64,000 nucleotides of DNA from contig DATLXN010000022.1 of assembly GCA_035575715.1 (NCBI GenBank), forward strand, positions 133,034 to 197,033, given 5' to 3'. This DNA is from JACCSI01 sp035575715. Lineage in GTDB: Bacteria; Acidobacteriota; Vicinamibacteria; Vicinamibacterales; UBA2999. The position numbers and the translations under genes are program-made. Below the pieces are notes generated by a model. It made no database searches. It was given only the letters and a program-made list of their open reading frames with translations, and was not told where the DNA came from. Position 1 is the first letter of the stretch; each line of letters starts with the position of its first letter. Below are positions 45,174 to 53,234 of the stretch, one piece after another.

Positions 45174-46304
45174 TTAAGCCAGCCCGCCTTCTTTTTTGAA
45201 GGCTGCAACCTCCGCGGCAGTAACCTTGACCGGCACCGGCTTCGGATTGGAACCGCCCTTCGCATCGCGTTCAGGGTCGATCAATCGGGGGCCACCCGAG
45301 GCCGAGGCTTGCGCCGATTTCTTTTCATCGCCGCCGGTCGGCATCAAGCGCCCGAGCCCGAAACCGCGCTTCTTCGGTTCCTCTTTTTTCGGGTCTTCCT
45401 TCTTCGCCGCAGCAGGCGTCTCGCCGCCGCCCGCCAATCCCGCGGCGCCGGCATCGACGACGGCAATGGCGGTCAGGGCGACCGGGGTGTAGGGGATGTT
45501 CTTTCTATAGCGGTCGGCCACGGTGGCAGCGGCGACGAGCTTCTGCGACGCGATCTGTTTGGGCAGACGCTGCAGGCGTTCGGTCATCTCCGGGTGTGAC
45601 GCGAACAAGCCGCGCTTTTCTTTCGAGTCCTTGTTGCGTTCCTGCAGGCGGGTCAGGAAACGGTGCAGCCCGAGTGGTCCGTAACCCACGTTGTTCGCCG
45701 CGATGACGCCCTTGTCATCGCTCTCGTGCTCTTCGCCGCGGCCAAAACCCTTGTCAATGATGTCGAGATAAACGTTCTCGACCACCCGATTGAGCAGCGC
45801 AGCGTTGCCCGACAACTTTTCGTCGGCACCCATCTGGATCGACTTGTTCTTCTGGATGGCGCGAATGGTGTGCTTCTCGGTGACGTGACTGATCTCGTGG
45901 CCGAGCACGCCGGCAAGTTCGGCCTCGTCCTGGATCAAGGCGAGCGCGCCGCGGGTGATATGGACGAAGCCGCCGGGTGTCGCAAAGGCGTTCACGGCGT
46001 CGGTGTCGAGCACGATAAATTGCCACGGCACATCGGGCTTGCCGGCCGCCTCCGCGACCGCGGTGCCGACCAGCGTCACGTAACGGTGCACCGCCGGATT
46101 CTGCACCACCCCGTATCGAGTGCGCACCAGATCACTGACGCCGGCGCCAATCGCCTGCTCCTCTGCGTCGGTGACCTGCAGCTCACGAACCTGTTGGGCG
46201 CGTCTGACTGCGCCGCCGATCCGTCCAAGCTGTTCTCGCTCCTCCGCCGCTCCAGGCATTGCCGCACTGACGCAGAGCATCGCCGCCACCACTGCTCGTT
46301 TCAT
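45174..46304 (-). CDS. Periplasmic M48-family metalloprotease
   Basis: 376 residues with a signal peptide (MKRAVVAAMLCVSAAMPGAA). The zinc motif is H136-E-I-S-H140 with the third ligand in EHESDDKG, and the FATPGGFVHITRGAL segment is typical of BepA/YcaL-type M48C proteases. A Lys/Pro/Glu-rich tail (AAAKKEDPKKEEPKKRGFG) follows the catalytic domain. It probably degrades misfolded outer-membrane or periplasmic proteins. The start overlaps the upstream cyclase by 4 bp (46301-46304), so expression is coupled. Confidence 0.92.
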   Translation of the reverse strand: MKRAVVAAMLCVSAAMPGAAEEREQLGRIGGAVRRAQQVRELQVTDAEEQAIGAGVSDLVRTRYGVVQNPAVHRYVTLVGTAVAEAAGKPDVPWQFIVLDTDAVNAFATPGGFVHITRGALALIQDEAELAGVLGHEISHVTEKHTIRAIQKNKSIQMGADEKLSGNAALLNRVVENVYLDIIDKGFGRGEEHESDDKGVIAANNVGYGPLGLHRFLTRLQERNKDSKEKRGLFASHPEMTERLQRLPKQIASQKLVAAATVADRYRKNIPYTPVALTAIAVVDAGAAGLAGGGETPAAAKKEDPKKEEPKKRGFGLGRLMPTGGDEKKSAQASASGGPRLIDPERDAKGGSNPKPVPVKVTAAEVAAFKKEGGLA

Positions 46305-48268
46305 GATGATTTGACCTCGTAGATTGCGACCGGACGCGACTTGCCTTTCACCACGACCTCGCCGAGGGGACGCATATCATATCGCCCTTTCAGCGCCGCT
46401 CGTGTCGCCTCGCTGATGATGATGCGCGACCCGTAATCCTTGTTCAATGACTCCAGCCGCGCGCCCAGATTCACTGCGTCGCCGATCACCGTGTAGCTCA
46501 TGATCGTGTCGGAGCCGATGTTGCCGGCGACCATCTCGCCGGTCGAAATGCCAATACCGATATCGAGCACTGGCCGCCCCGCGGCGGCCCACCCGGCGTT
46601 GAGTTGTTCGAGCGCTGTGGTCATCGCCAGTGCGGCTTGCACCGCATGCTCGGCGTGGTCCGAATCATCCAGCGGGGCGCCAAACAGCCCCATCACCATG
46701 TCGCCGACGAACTTATCGAGCGTTCCGCGATGGGCGAACAGGACTTGGACCATCCGCGAGAAATATTCGTTGAGCTGACCAACGACTTCTTCCGGCGTCG
46801 CACGCTCGGACATCGCGGTAAAGCCGCGCACATCCGAGAACAACACGGTCATCGTCCGGCGCCGGCCGCCGAGTGCGGCGCGGTCGGGATCGGCGAGCAA
46901 TTGTTCGTAAACGTCCTTCGGCACGTAGCGCGAGAACAGCCGTTTGACCTGCCGCTTCTCGCGGCCTTCGACGAAGTACTGCCAGGCGAGCTGGCCGACA
47001 AACGCGAGGGCCAGCGCGAGCAACGGCATGACCAGTGGCATCCAGGTGCCGCTGGCAAATTGCTGCACGCTCCACCAGGCCGCAGCGGCTGCGAGACCAC
47101 CTGCCACCAGACCAGTGAGCCAGATGCTGCCGAGCGCCCCGGACGCGCCGACGATAACCGCGCCGGCAATCGCCACCGCTCCTGCCCGGCCGGCAGACAT
47201 CGGCGCGATCGTGCGATCACCCAGCAACCCGTCGATGATGTTCGCGTGAATCTCCGCACCCGGCATGACCAGGCCAAACGGCGAGGTGAAGATGTCGTGC
47301 GTGCCTGACGCGGTCGCACCAATCACCACGATCTTGTCTCGGAAGATCGCCGGGTCAAGCTCCGGCTTCTCGCCCGCCAGGATCTGTTGTTCCGAATAGA
47401 ACAATGAATAGAACGAGAACTCGCGGAACGTTGCTGGGCCGTCGGGATTGAACGACGGCCCGCGATAGGGAATCAGGGCGCGACAGGCGGTCGCCGTGCC
47501 GCCGTCAGCAAGAGCGATCCGCTCATGAAGCAGGGGCGTGCGTTTTGTGTGCGCCTGCCCCGCTGCGGCGGTTGTCGCGATGGCCAGCGACGGCACCGTG
47601 CGTTCTCCGACGCGCACGAAGGGCACCGTGCGACGCACCGGGCCATCGTCATCAAGAATTGTGTAGGTGTGGCCGATTGCGCGCGCGGCCTGCGCCAGTT
47701 CCGCATAGGGCGGAATCAGCAGCGGTCTCGGCTCCGCGCATCCGGTCGCATCTCCGGCTGTTGGCAGCGACGGGATGTTGTCGAGCGGCGCAACCATCTG
47801 CTTCGTCGCATCCACGAGACCTTCGTTCTTGGCGTCGGCCCCAAGGACGACGTTGCCGGCCTTTGCCACGGACTCGGCGAAAGCGCGATCCGACTGTGAG
47901 CCAGTCCACTCCTGGCCATCGACATCGAAGCGCCGGATGTCCCGTTCGGTGAACAGGCCGTCATACACGACCAGCTTCGCGCCGCCGCGCGCGAGGAAGT
48001 CGACGACGTGTGCATGCACCAATCGCGGCCACGGCCAACGACCGACGACCGACTCGAGTCGCTGGATGCTGTCGTCGTTCATGGCGACGATGACAACCGC
48101 GTCGCTCGGCTGTGTAGAGCGGGCCGTGAGCCGGGTGCGCCAGTCGTAGCTCGCGAGTTCGAGGCGTTCGACGACGGCGGTTCGAGCGAGGAGCAAGCAG
48201 AAGAGAGCGGCCGTGACGCCGATCGCGGCGCCGGTGAGAAGCTTGGCGGGCCAGTGATGGTCCGTCAC
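46301..48268 (-). CDS. CHASE2-domain adenylate/guanylate cyclase
   Basis: 655 residues. After an N-terminal helix comes a periplasmic CHASE2 sensor (about 40-330; VVYDGLFTERD, FRDKIVVIGATASGTHD), then three helices at about 355-425, and a class III cyclase domain (about 470-640). Catalytic features include the metal-binding Asp in FSDVRGFTAMSE and KFVGDMVMGLFG. The ATG overlaps the VapC stop by 4 bp and the end overlaps the M48 start by 4 bp. It should make cAMP or cGMP in response to an unknown periplasmic signal. Confidence 0.92.
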   Translation of the reverse strand: MTDHHWPAKLLTGAAIGVTAALFCLLLARTAVVERLELASYDWRTRLTARSTQPSDAVVIVAMNDDSIQRLESVVGRWPWPRLVHAHVVDFLARGGAKLVVYDGLFTERDIRRFDVDGQEWTGSQSDRAFAESVAKAGNVVLGADAKNEGLVDATKQMVAPLDNIPSLPTAGDATGCAEPRPLLIPPYAELAQAARAIGHTYTILDDDGPVRRTVPFVRVGERTVPSLAIATTAAAGQAHTKRTPLLHERIALADGGTATACRALIPYRGPSFNPDGPATFREFSFYSLFYSEQQILAGEKPELDPAIFRDKIVVIGATASGTHDIFTSPFGLVMPGAEIHANIIDGLLGDRTIAPMSAGRAGAVAIAGAVIVGASGALGSIWLTGLVAGGLAAAAAWWSVQQFASGTWMPLVMPLLALALAFVGQLAWQYFVEGREKRQVKRLFSRYVPKDVYEQLLADPDRAALGGRRRTMTVLFSDVRGFTAMSERATPEEVVGQLNEYFSRMVQVLFAHRGTLDKFVGDMVMGLFGAPLDDSDHAEHAVQAALAMTTALEQLNAGWAAAGRPVLDIGIGISTGEMVAGNIGSDTIMSYTVIGDAVNLGARLESLNKDYGSRIIISEATRAALKGRYDMRPLGEVVVKGKSRPVAIYEVKSS

Positions 48269-48633
48269 AGGGGGATGACGTCGCTCCCCGGGAGGCGCGA
48301 CAACAGCGCCTGGTCACCGGTGGCCAGTTTCCAGCGCCGGACACGCGCGTGAGCGACCAACAGGCGATCGAACGGGTCGCGCGTCCACCCCAGCTCGGTC
48401 GCCTCGGCGAACCATGGCCCTGCGGGTGGTTCGTCGTATTGCCAGCGCGGATCGGCGGTCACTTGAGCAATCGCATCGCCGTCCGACACCGCGATCCTTC
48501 CGGCTTCGAGCAGGAACTGCAACTCGAGCAGGCTCGCCGGCGACATGTAGAGCCTGGCCCGGCGCTCGAGCGCTCGTGCACGCTTATGGCGCTGCAAGAG
48601 CCAGATGATCGCGTTGGTGTCGAGGAGAATCAT
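48265..48633 (-). CDS. PIN-domain toxin, VapC-like
   Basis: 122 residues. PIN-fold acidic residues are D5 (MILLDTNAII), the helical SLLELQFLLE glutamate and DPFDR / ATGDQALL near the C-terminus, consistent with a metal-dependent RNase. ATGA overlaps join it to the antitoxin upstream (48630-48633) and to the cyclase downstream (48265-48268). VapC toxins cleave tRNA or rRNA when unneutralised. Being translationally coupled to a large signalling enzyme is unusual for a TA toxin. Confidence 0.88.
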   Translation of the reverse strand: MILLDTNAIIWLLQRHKRARALERRARLYMSPASLLELQFLLEAGRIAVSDGDAIAQVTADPRWQYDEPPAGPWFAEATELGWTRDPFDRLLVAHARVRRWKLATGDQALLSRLPGSDVIPL

Positions 48634-48887
48634 CGCCGCTTGCGCGACGTCCGCGACGGGCGCAGCCGCAAGCCGCGCGGGCCGTGGTCCCACGTCCACT
48701 CGCCGCCGAGAATACCGGCGTGCACCCGGCTGAAGAAGGGCCGGTCCGCAGACGGCGTAGGCTCGGCGGGCTCGGCACGGAGCACGAACCGGACGCCATG
48801 GCGCTCGATGAAAACGGGGTCGCCTTGTTCGGCGCGATCGAGCAACTGGCCGAACTGAGCACGGGCTTCCGCTACCCTGAAGTTCAT
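48630..48887 (-). CDS. Phd/YefM-like antitoxin of the VapC toxin
   Basis: 85 residues starting MNFRVAEARAQFGQLLDRAE, the N-terminal DNA-binding pattern of Phd/YefM antitoxins, then FIERHGVRFVLRAEP. The C-terminal part (RPFFSRVHAGILGGEWTW) would wrap the toxin. The ATG at 48887 is preferred over the longer frame to 48941 because it gives the family N-terminus. TGTACATCTGTACA lies 7 bp upstream and is the likely autoregulatory operator. Confidence 0.85.
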   Translation of the reverse strand: MNFRVAEARAQFGQLLDRAEQGDPVFIERHGVRFVLRAEPAEPTPSADRPFFSRVHAGILGGEWTWDHGPRGLRLRPSRTSRKRR

Positions 48888-48894
48888 GAGCGAT

Positions 48895-48908
48895 TGTACA
48901 TCTGTACA
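48895..48908. promoter_or_regulatory. Palindromic operator TGTACATCTGTACA
   Basis: Two TGTACA palindromes separated by TC, centred about 14 bp upstream of the antitoxin start. Phd-like antitoxins bind such palindromes and repress their own promoter, so this is a probable operator. Confidence 0.7.
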
Positions 48909-48982
48909 CCGATTCGCCCAGCACCTGATCAGCCGAATCACCGCGCGGGCGGAGGATAGCGGGGTGGTGGAAGGAGGTGCGT

Positions 48983-49057
48983 TGGTACCGGTACGGGGAT
49001 TCGAACCCCGGTCCCGTGGCTGAGAACCACGTGTCCTGACCCCTAGACGATACCGGC
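48983..49057 (-). tRNA. tRNA-Glu (CTC anticodon)
   Basis: The 75-nt minus-strand segment folds as a tRNA: acceptor GCCGGTA with TACCGGT (G1 opposite T72 is a wobble pair), D arm TCTAGGGGTCAGGA, anticodon stem CGTGG/CCACG with loop TTCTCAG giving CTC, and T arm CGGGG TTCGAAT CCCCG. CCA is encoded at the 3' end. It reads GAG codons. It stands alone with no neighbouring tRNA. Confidence 0.93.
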
Positions 49058-49080
49058 GCAGGGGGAAACGGTGAGTATAT

Positions 49081-49284
49081 CAAGGACCGCTTCGCGGTGG
49101 GACCCTTATAGGACCGCTGCGCAGTGGGACCCTGCGGGTCGGACCGGTCTCGCTACGCTCGCCGGTCGGAGGCTCGGCGTTCGCCTCGCCTTCACACCCG
49201 GGAGGGTCCCACACGAGCGAAGCGAGTGTTCCACCGCGGATCGGTCCGACCGCAGAGCGGTCCCACCGCAGAGCGGTCCCACCT
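49081..49284 (+). repeat. Dispersed GC-rich repeat, copy 3 with GGACCGCTGCGC units
   Basis: Several GGACCGCTTCGCGG-TGGGACC units, then the module GACCGGTCTCGCTACGCTCGCCGGTCGGAGGCTCGGCGTT related to copies 1 and 2, then a reverse-oriented block (ACACGAGCGAAGCGAGTGTTCC) and repeated CCGCAGAGCGGTCCCA units. It lies between the tRNA and the M23 gene and is the longest copy. Confidence 0.75.
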
Positions 49285-49306
49285 AAGGGTCCGCTATGAT
49301 CACGCG

Positions 49307-50701
49307 ATGCGCTTTCTTATTCGAGCTCTGCTGTTTCTCCTGATCATCGGCGCCCTTGCCCTCGGCGGCGCGTATCTCGTGGCCGGCATGCAAGCCGGAC
49401 CGACCCTTGAAATCAAATCCCCCGACAAGTACGTCGGTCAGAACTCGCAACTCGAATTTCTCGTGGAAGCGCCTGACGGACAGTTCTCGCGCGTCGAAGC
49501 GACCATCGAGCAGGAAGGCGCGACGACCAGCGTGTTCTCGCTCGACCCCGCAAACGCGCCTCCGAGCGAAGTCAAACAGGAGTCGGCAAACCGGATGTGG
49601 ATCATCCGGCCGATCGGCAAACAGGCCATCCCGAATCTCAAGGCCGGACCCGCGAAGCTGACAATCACTGCCTCTCGGCCGGTCTTCTACGGCATCCGCA
49701 ACAAAGAGACCAGCATCACGCGCGACCTCGAAGTGCGTCTCGAACAGCCGCGCGTCGCGGTCACCTCACTGCACCACTTCATCAACGTCGGCGGCCCCGA
49801 GTTCGTGGTCATGCGCGCGACCCCACCCGATGTCAGCGCCGGTGTGCGGGTCGGCAACGTCGAGTATCCGGCCTTTCCCGGAACTGCCGTCGGCATGACC
49901 GATCCCGCATTGCGCGTGGCGTTCTTCATTCTCGGCTACGACCAGGACCGCAATGCGCCGATCACGGTGTTTGCGAAAGACCTGGCCGGCAACGAAGCCA
50001 CCGGCAACGTGGAGCGTCAGGTCACGCCGAAGTCATTTCTGAAGTCTCGCATCGAGATCGACGACACCTTCCTGCAGCGGGTGGTGCCCGCAATCGCGCA
50101 GAACACGCCAGGCGGCGGCATCGATACGAGCAACCTGGTCGAAGGGTTTCTGAAAATCAATCGTGACCTGCGCAAGGCCAACAACGCGACGATCACCGCG
50201 CTCGCCGCCAAGACGAAACCGGAAATGATGTGGCGCGAAGCCTTTGCGCCGATGGCCAACGCCGCCATCGAATCGCGTTTCGCCGATTACCGCACCTACT
50301 ACTACCAGGGCAAAGAGATCGATCAGCAGGTGCACCTGGGCTTCGACCTCGCGTCGCTGCAACAAGCCGCTGTCGAGGCGTCGAACCGCGGTGTCGTGCT
50401 GTTTGCCGACTTCCTCGGCATCTACGGCAACTGCGTCATCCTCGATCACGGCCTCGGCGTCCAGTCGTTGTATGCGCACATGTCAACAATGGACGTCAAG
50501 GTCGGCGATACGGTCGAGAAGAAGCAGGTCCTCGGTCGCACCGGAGCCACCGGACTGGCCGGCGGCGACCACCTGCATTACACGCTGCTGATTAACGGGG
50601 TCTCTGTGAACCCGATCGAGCTGTGGGATCCGCATTGGATGGAAGACCGCGTGTTCCGTAAAATACGCGAGGCCGGCGGTCAAGCGCCGACTCTTAAGTA
50701 G
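49307..50701 (+). CDS. Membrane-anchored M23-family peptidase
   Basis: 464 residues with one N-terminal helix (MRFLIRALLFLLIIGALAL). A long periplasmic beta-rich region (about 30-320) precedes the M23 domain, whose zinc residues are in QQVHLGFDLAS (HxxxD) and GGDHLHYTLLI (HxH). ILDHGLGVQSLYAHM and VKVGDTVEKKQVLGRTGATG are the usual M23 elements. It should cut peptidoglycan cross-links. TATGAT lies 6 bp before the ATG at 49307, again suggesting a nearly leaderless message. Confidence 0.9.
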   Translation: MRFLIRALLFLLIIGALALGGAYLVAGMQAGPTLEIKSPDKYVGQNSQLEFLVEAPDGQFSRVEATIEQEGATTSVFSLDPANAPPSEVKQESANRMWIIRPIGKQAIPNLKAGPAKLTITASRPVFYGIRNKETSITRDLEVRLEQPRVAVTSLHHFINVGGPEFVVMRATPPDVSAGVRVGNVEYPAFPGTAVGMTDPALRVAFFILGYDQDRNAPITVFAKDLAGNEATGNVERQVTPKSFLKSRIEIDDTFLQRVVPAIAQNTPGGGIDTSNLVEGFLKINRDLRKANNATITALAAKTKPEMMWREAFAPMANAAIESRFADYRTYYYQGKEIDQQVHLGFDLASLQQAAVEASNRGVVLFADFLGIYGNCVILDHGLGVQSLYAHMSTMDVKVGDTVEKKQVLGRTGATGLAGGDHLHYTLLINGVSVNPIELWDPHWMEDRVFRKIREAGGQAPTLK

Positions 50702-50756
50702 CGCTGGGTTTTAGCGCCGCGATCACTCCGCGATCTCGCGATCATCCAGCGCGACC

Positions 50757-50762
50757 TATAAT
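50757..50762 (+). promoter_or_regulatory. TATAAT -10 box of the cupredoxin-ctaB operon
   Basis: Consensus TATAAT ends 8 bp before the GTG at 50771, the same spacing as at the candidate selenoprotein gene. No ribosome-binding site fits between, pointing to a leaderless transcript. Confidence 0.6.
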
Positions 50763-50770
50763 TGACCATC

Positions 50771-51523
50771 GTGAAATTCTTCGCTGTTTTCTGCGCCGCC
50801 GCGGTGCTCGCATCGTGTTCGAATTCATCGCCTCGCAATGCACCCGCAGCAGCTCCAGCCCCGGCGGTCGATCCGGCAACGGTCGGCACCATCAGCGGCC
50901 AGGTGGTGCTCGAGGGGACCGCTCCAGGGATGGATGTCATCCGGCTCGATGGCGATCCGAAATGCGTGGCGCTGTCGCTCGGCGAGGAGCGACGGACCGA
51001 ACATCTCGTCGTCGGTGAGGGCAATCGGCTCCGCAACGTCTTTGTCTACGTCAAGGACGGCCTGCAGGGCGGCCTCTACCCTGTTCCCGCGGAACCGGTG
51101 GTGCTCGATCAGCAGAAGTGCTGGTACGTGCCGCGCGTGATCGGCGTGCAGGTTGGCCAGCAGCTCACCATTCGCAACAGCGATCCGTTGCTGCACAACG
51201 TCCGCGCCGAAGGGCAGATCAATCAGCCCTTCGATGTCGGGACGCCGATTCAAGGCATGGAAGTGAAGCGCACGTTCTCGACGCGCGAAGTCATGGTGCC
51301 TTTCAAGTGCAACGTCCATGCATGGATGAACGCGTTTGTCGGCGTCGTCGAGCACCCGTTCTTCGCTGTCACCGACAGCGACGGTCGCTTCGCGATTCCG
51401 AAGCTCCCGCCAGGCACCTACACACTCGAAATCTGGCACGAGCGTCTCGGTCTGCAAACTCAACAAGTGACCGTCGCGGCGAAAGGTACCAAGGACGTCA
51501 CGTTTACCTACAAGGCGTCGTGA
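50771..51523 (+). CDS. Cupredoxin-like lipoprotein of a cytochrome oxidase assembly operon
   Basis: 250 residues from the GTG at 50771. Lipobox VLASC puts the lipidated Cys at 16. A type-1 copper site is visible: H142 (LLHNVR), C180, H183 and M186 (FKCNVHAWM). A C-terminal FAIPKLPPGTYTLEIWHE carboxypeptidase-regulatory-like strand pair follows. It could carry copper to CuA or CuB of an aa3/ba3-type oxidase, or shuttle electrons. It is followed by ctaB and DUF420, also oxidase assembly genes, with 1-bp and 4-bp junctions. Confidence 0.88.
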   Translation: MKFFAVFCAAAVLASCSNSSPRNAPAAAPAPAVDPATVGTISGQVVLEGTAPGMDVIRLDGDPKCVALSLGEERRTEHLVVGEGNRLRNVFVYVKDGLQGGLYPVPAEPVVLDQQKCWYVPRVIGVQVGQQLTIRNSDPLLHNVRAEGQINQPFDVGTPIQGMEVKRTFSTREVMVPFKCNVHAWMNAFVGVVEHPFFAVTDSDGRFAIPKLPPGTYTLEIWHERLGLQTQQVTVAAKGTKDVTFTYKAS

Positions 51524-51524
51524 G

Positions 51525-52439
51525 GTGAAGGCTGCGCCGTACGACGCGACGACGGCGGTTGGCCCGGTGGCGCAAACGCGCGGCGCTGACTTTTTCTCGC
51601 TGACCAAGCCTCGCCTCAACTCGCTGGTGCTGGTCACCAGTGTGGCCGCCTATTACCTCGGCGACGGTCATCAGCTGCCCTGGACGCGTCTCCTTCACAC
51701 CATCGTCGGCACAGCGCTGGTCGCTGGCGGCGCCTCGGCGCTCAATCAATTCTGGGAGAGAGACACCGACCGCCTGATGCGACGCACGCAAGCCCGGCCA
51801 CTGCCCGATGGGCGCTTGCATCCGCAAGACGCGATGTGGTTTGGCATTGCGCTCACCGCCATTGGGGTCGCCCAGCTGGCGCTCGGCGTCAATCGCCTCA
51901 CCGCGATCGTCGCGGCACTGACCGCGGCGAGTTACGTGCTGCTCTACACGCCACTGAAATTACGCACCTCGCTGTCGACAATCGTCGGTGCAATTCCCGG
52001 CGCCTTGCCGGCCGTGATCGGCTGGACCGCGGCCACCAACACCTTGTCGATCGAAGGATGGGTCCTGTTCGGCATCGTCTTCATGTGGCAGATGCCGCAC
52101 TTCCTGGCGATCGCGTGGATGTTTCGCGACGATTACGCGCGCGCGGGAATTCCGCTGTTACCAGTGATTCAGCCCGATGGACGCACCACCGGCCAGCAGA
52201 CGGTGGTCTACACGGCGGTGTTGATTCCGATCAGTTTCCTGCCTGCGGCCGTCGGCCTGGCGTCTGGCTATTACTTGTTCGGGGCGATGGCGCTTGGCGC
52301 CGTCCTGATGGTCATGAGTCTGGAGTTCGCGACGACCCGCTCGATGCCGGCGGCGCGCCGATTATTCTTCGCCACGATTTTGTATCTGCCACTGCTGTGG
52401 GTGGTGTTGCTGAGCGATCACTTTCTGAGGCTCGGATGA
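51525..52439 (+). CDS. ctaB: Protoheme IX farnesyltransferase (heme O synthase)
   Basis: 304 residues starting with GTG. About nine helices. The UbiA-family prenyltransferase motifs are NQFWERDTDRLMRRTQARPL and a later IAWMFRDDYARAGIPLL region, the Asp-rich sites that bind farnesyl diphosphate with Mg2+. It converts heme b to heme O for terminal oxidases. The gene is flanked by the cupredoxin-like lipoprotein and DUF420. Confidence 0.95.
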   Translation: MKAAPYDATTAVGPVAQTRGADFFSLTKPRLNSLVLVTSVAAYYLGDGHQLPWTRLLHTIVGTALVAGGASALNQFWERDTDRLMRRTQARPLPDGRLHPQDAMWFGIALTAIGVAQLALGVNRLTAIVAALTAASYVLLYTPLKLRTSLSTIVGAIPGALPAVIGWTAATNTLSIEGWVLFGIVFMWQMPHFLAIAWMFRDDYARAGIPLLPVIQPDGRTTGQQTVVYTAVLIPISFLPAAVGLASGYYLFGAMALGAVLMVMSLEFATTRSMPAARRLFFATILYLPLLWVVLLSDHFLRLG

Positions 52440-52852
52440 TCGATTATCAGTCGCTGCCTGCGGTCAATGCGACGCTCAACGCGATCGCGACGATGTTCCT
52501 GATGGCAGGATGGCTGTTCATTCGACGCCGGCAGATTACCCGTCATCGCTTCTGCATGCTGGGCGCGTTGGTCACCTCGGCATTGTTTCTGACGTCGTAC
52601 CTCGTCTATCACGCCAACGTCGGCTCGATCCCTTTTCGCGGGGTCGGTGCAGTGAGGACGGTTTACTTCACGATCCTGATCACGCACATCATCCTGGCGG
52701 TGTTGATCGTGCCGTTGGCGCTGATCACGCTGTCGCGCGCGTTGGCGCAACGGTTCGATCGCCATCGCCAAATCGCGCGATGGACATTACCGATCTGGCT
52801 GTATGTGTCGGTGACCGGAGTGGTGATTTACCTGATGCTGTATCAAGTGTGA
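52436..52852 (+). CDS. DUF420 membrane protein (CtaM-like)
   Basis: 138 residues with four helices. Family features are LPAVNATLNAIATMFLMAGW and SYLVYHANVGSIPFRG with conserved His, followed by FRG and HxxLA residues. In Bacillus and Staphylococcus, DUF420 proteins (CtaM) are needed for heme a-type oxidase activity. The ATG overlaps the ctaB stop by 4 bp. The 3' end is the proposed insertion target of the following mobile element. Confidence 0.88.
   Translation: MIDYQSLPAVNATLNAIATMFLMAGWLFIRRRQITRHRFCMLGALVTSALFLTSYLVYHANVGSIPFRGVGAVRTVYFTILITHIILAVLIVPLALITLSRALAQRFDRHRQIARWTLPIWLYVSVTGVVIYLMLYQV
52832..52844 (+). repeat. Proposed attL core CTGATGCTGTATC
   Basis: Thirteen bases coding for LMLY just before the DUF420 stop, repeated exactly at 61203-61215. 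It is the proposed left crossover site. Confidence 0.5.
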
Positions 52853-53234
52853 CATTTGAACTTAAGTGCTTTGTTTTCAATAGGTTACTGCTTCTATTGC
52901 GGCTCTTCAACTGACGTAGGTAGCTCATAGGTAGCTGGGGGGGCACACTTCGGTTCGGGTGGCTCAATCGGCGCAAGAGCGGGGTCAGGACGCTTCTAAC
53001 GCTCGAAATCGCTTCTCAGCGGCACTGGGAGGCTCTGAGGGGGCTTCTAGCTGCGAGTTCAGGCTTCGGTTTACTGCGTGCTGCGCGAGACTGGGCTTCG
53101 GCTATTGGAAAGGCTTCAAAGTCTCGTCTAGGACGATTTAAGCGATTTGTAGAGGCTTTCACGTGGCTGCGAAGAAGGCTGGCAGACGGGGCTAAGCTGA
53201 GGACGAGAAGCTGTGGAAGGTCGGACGCGGTTTC
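52853..53234. other. Left end of the mobile element, no intact gene
   Basis: 382 bp hold the TAGGTAGCT pair (52917-52936) and a stretch rich in GGCTTC units (53030-53120). A short in-frame relic (VAAKKAGRRG then TAA, then AEDEKLWKVGRGFVV) leads directly into the nuclease gene. This suggests that a longer upstream coding region has been lost. Confidence 0.6.
52917..52936 (+). repeat. Paired TAGGTAGCT arm-type site (left)
   Basis: TAGGTAGCT-CA-TAGGTAGCT, matching TAGGTAGCT-AG-TAGGTAGC at 61055-61073 with identical spacing. Candidate integrase arm-binding sites. Confidence 0.6.

Noticed and set aside
48983..49057. tRNA-Glu as the integration site of the mobile element
   Set aside because: No fragment of the tRNA 3' end recurs near the integrase. 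The element lies 4 kb away, and the 13-bp repeat at DUF420 fits better.
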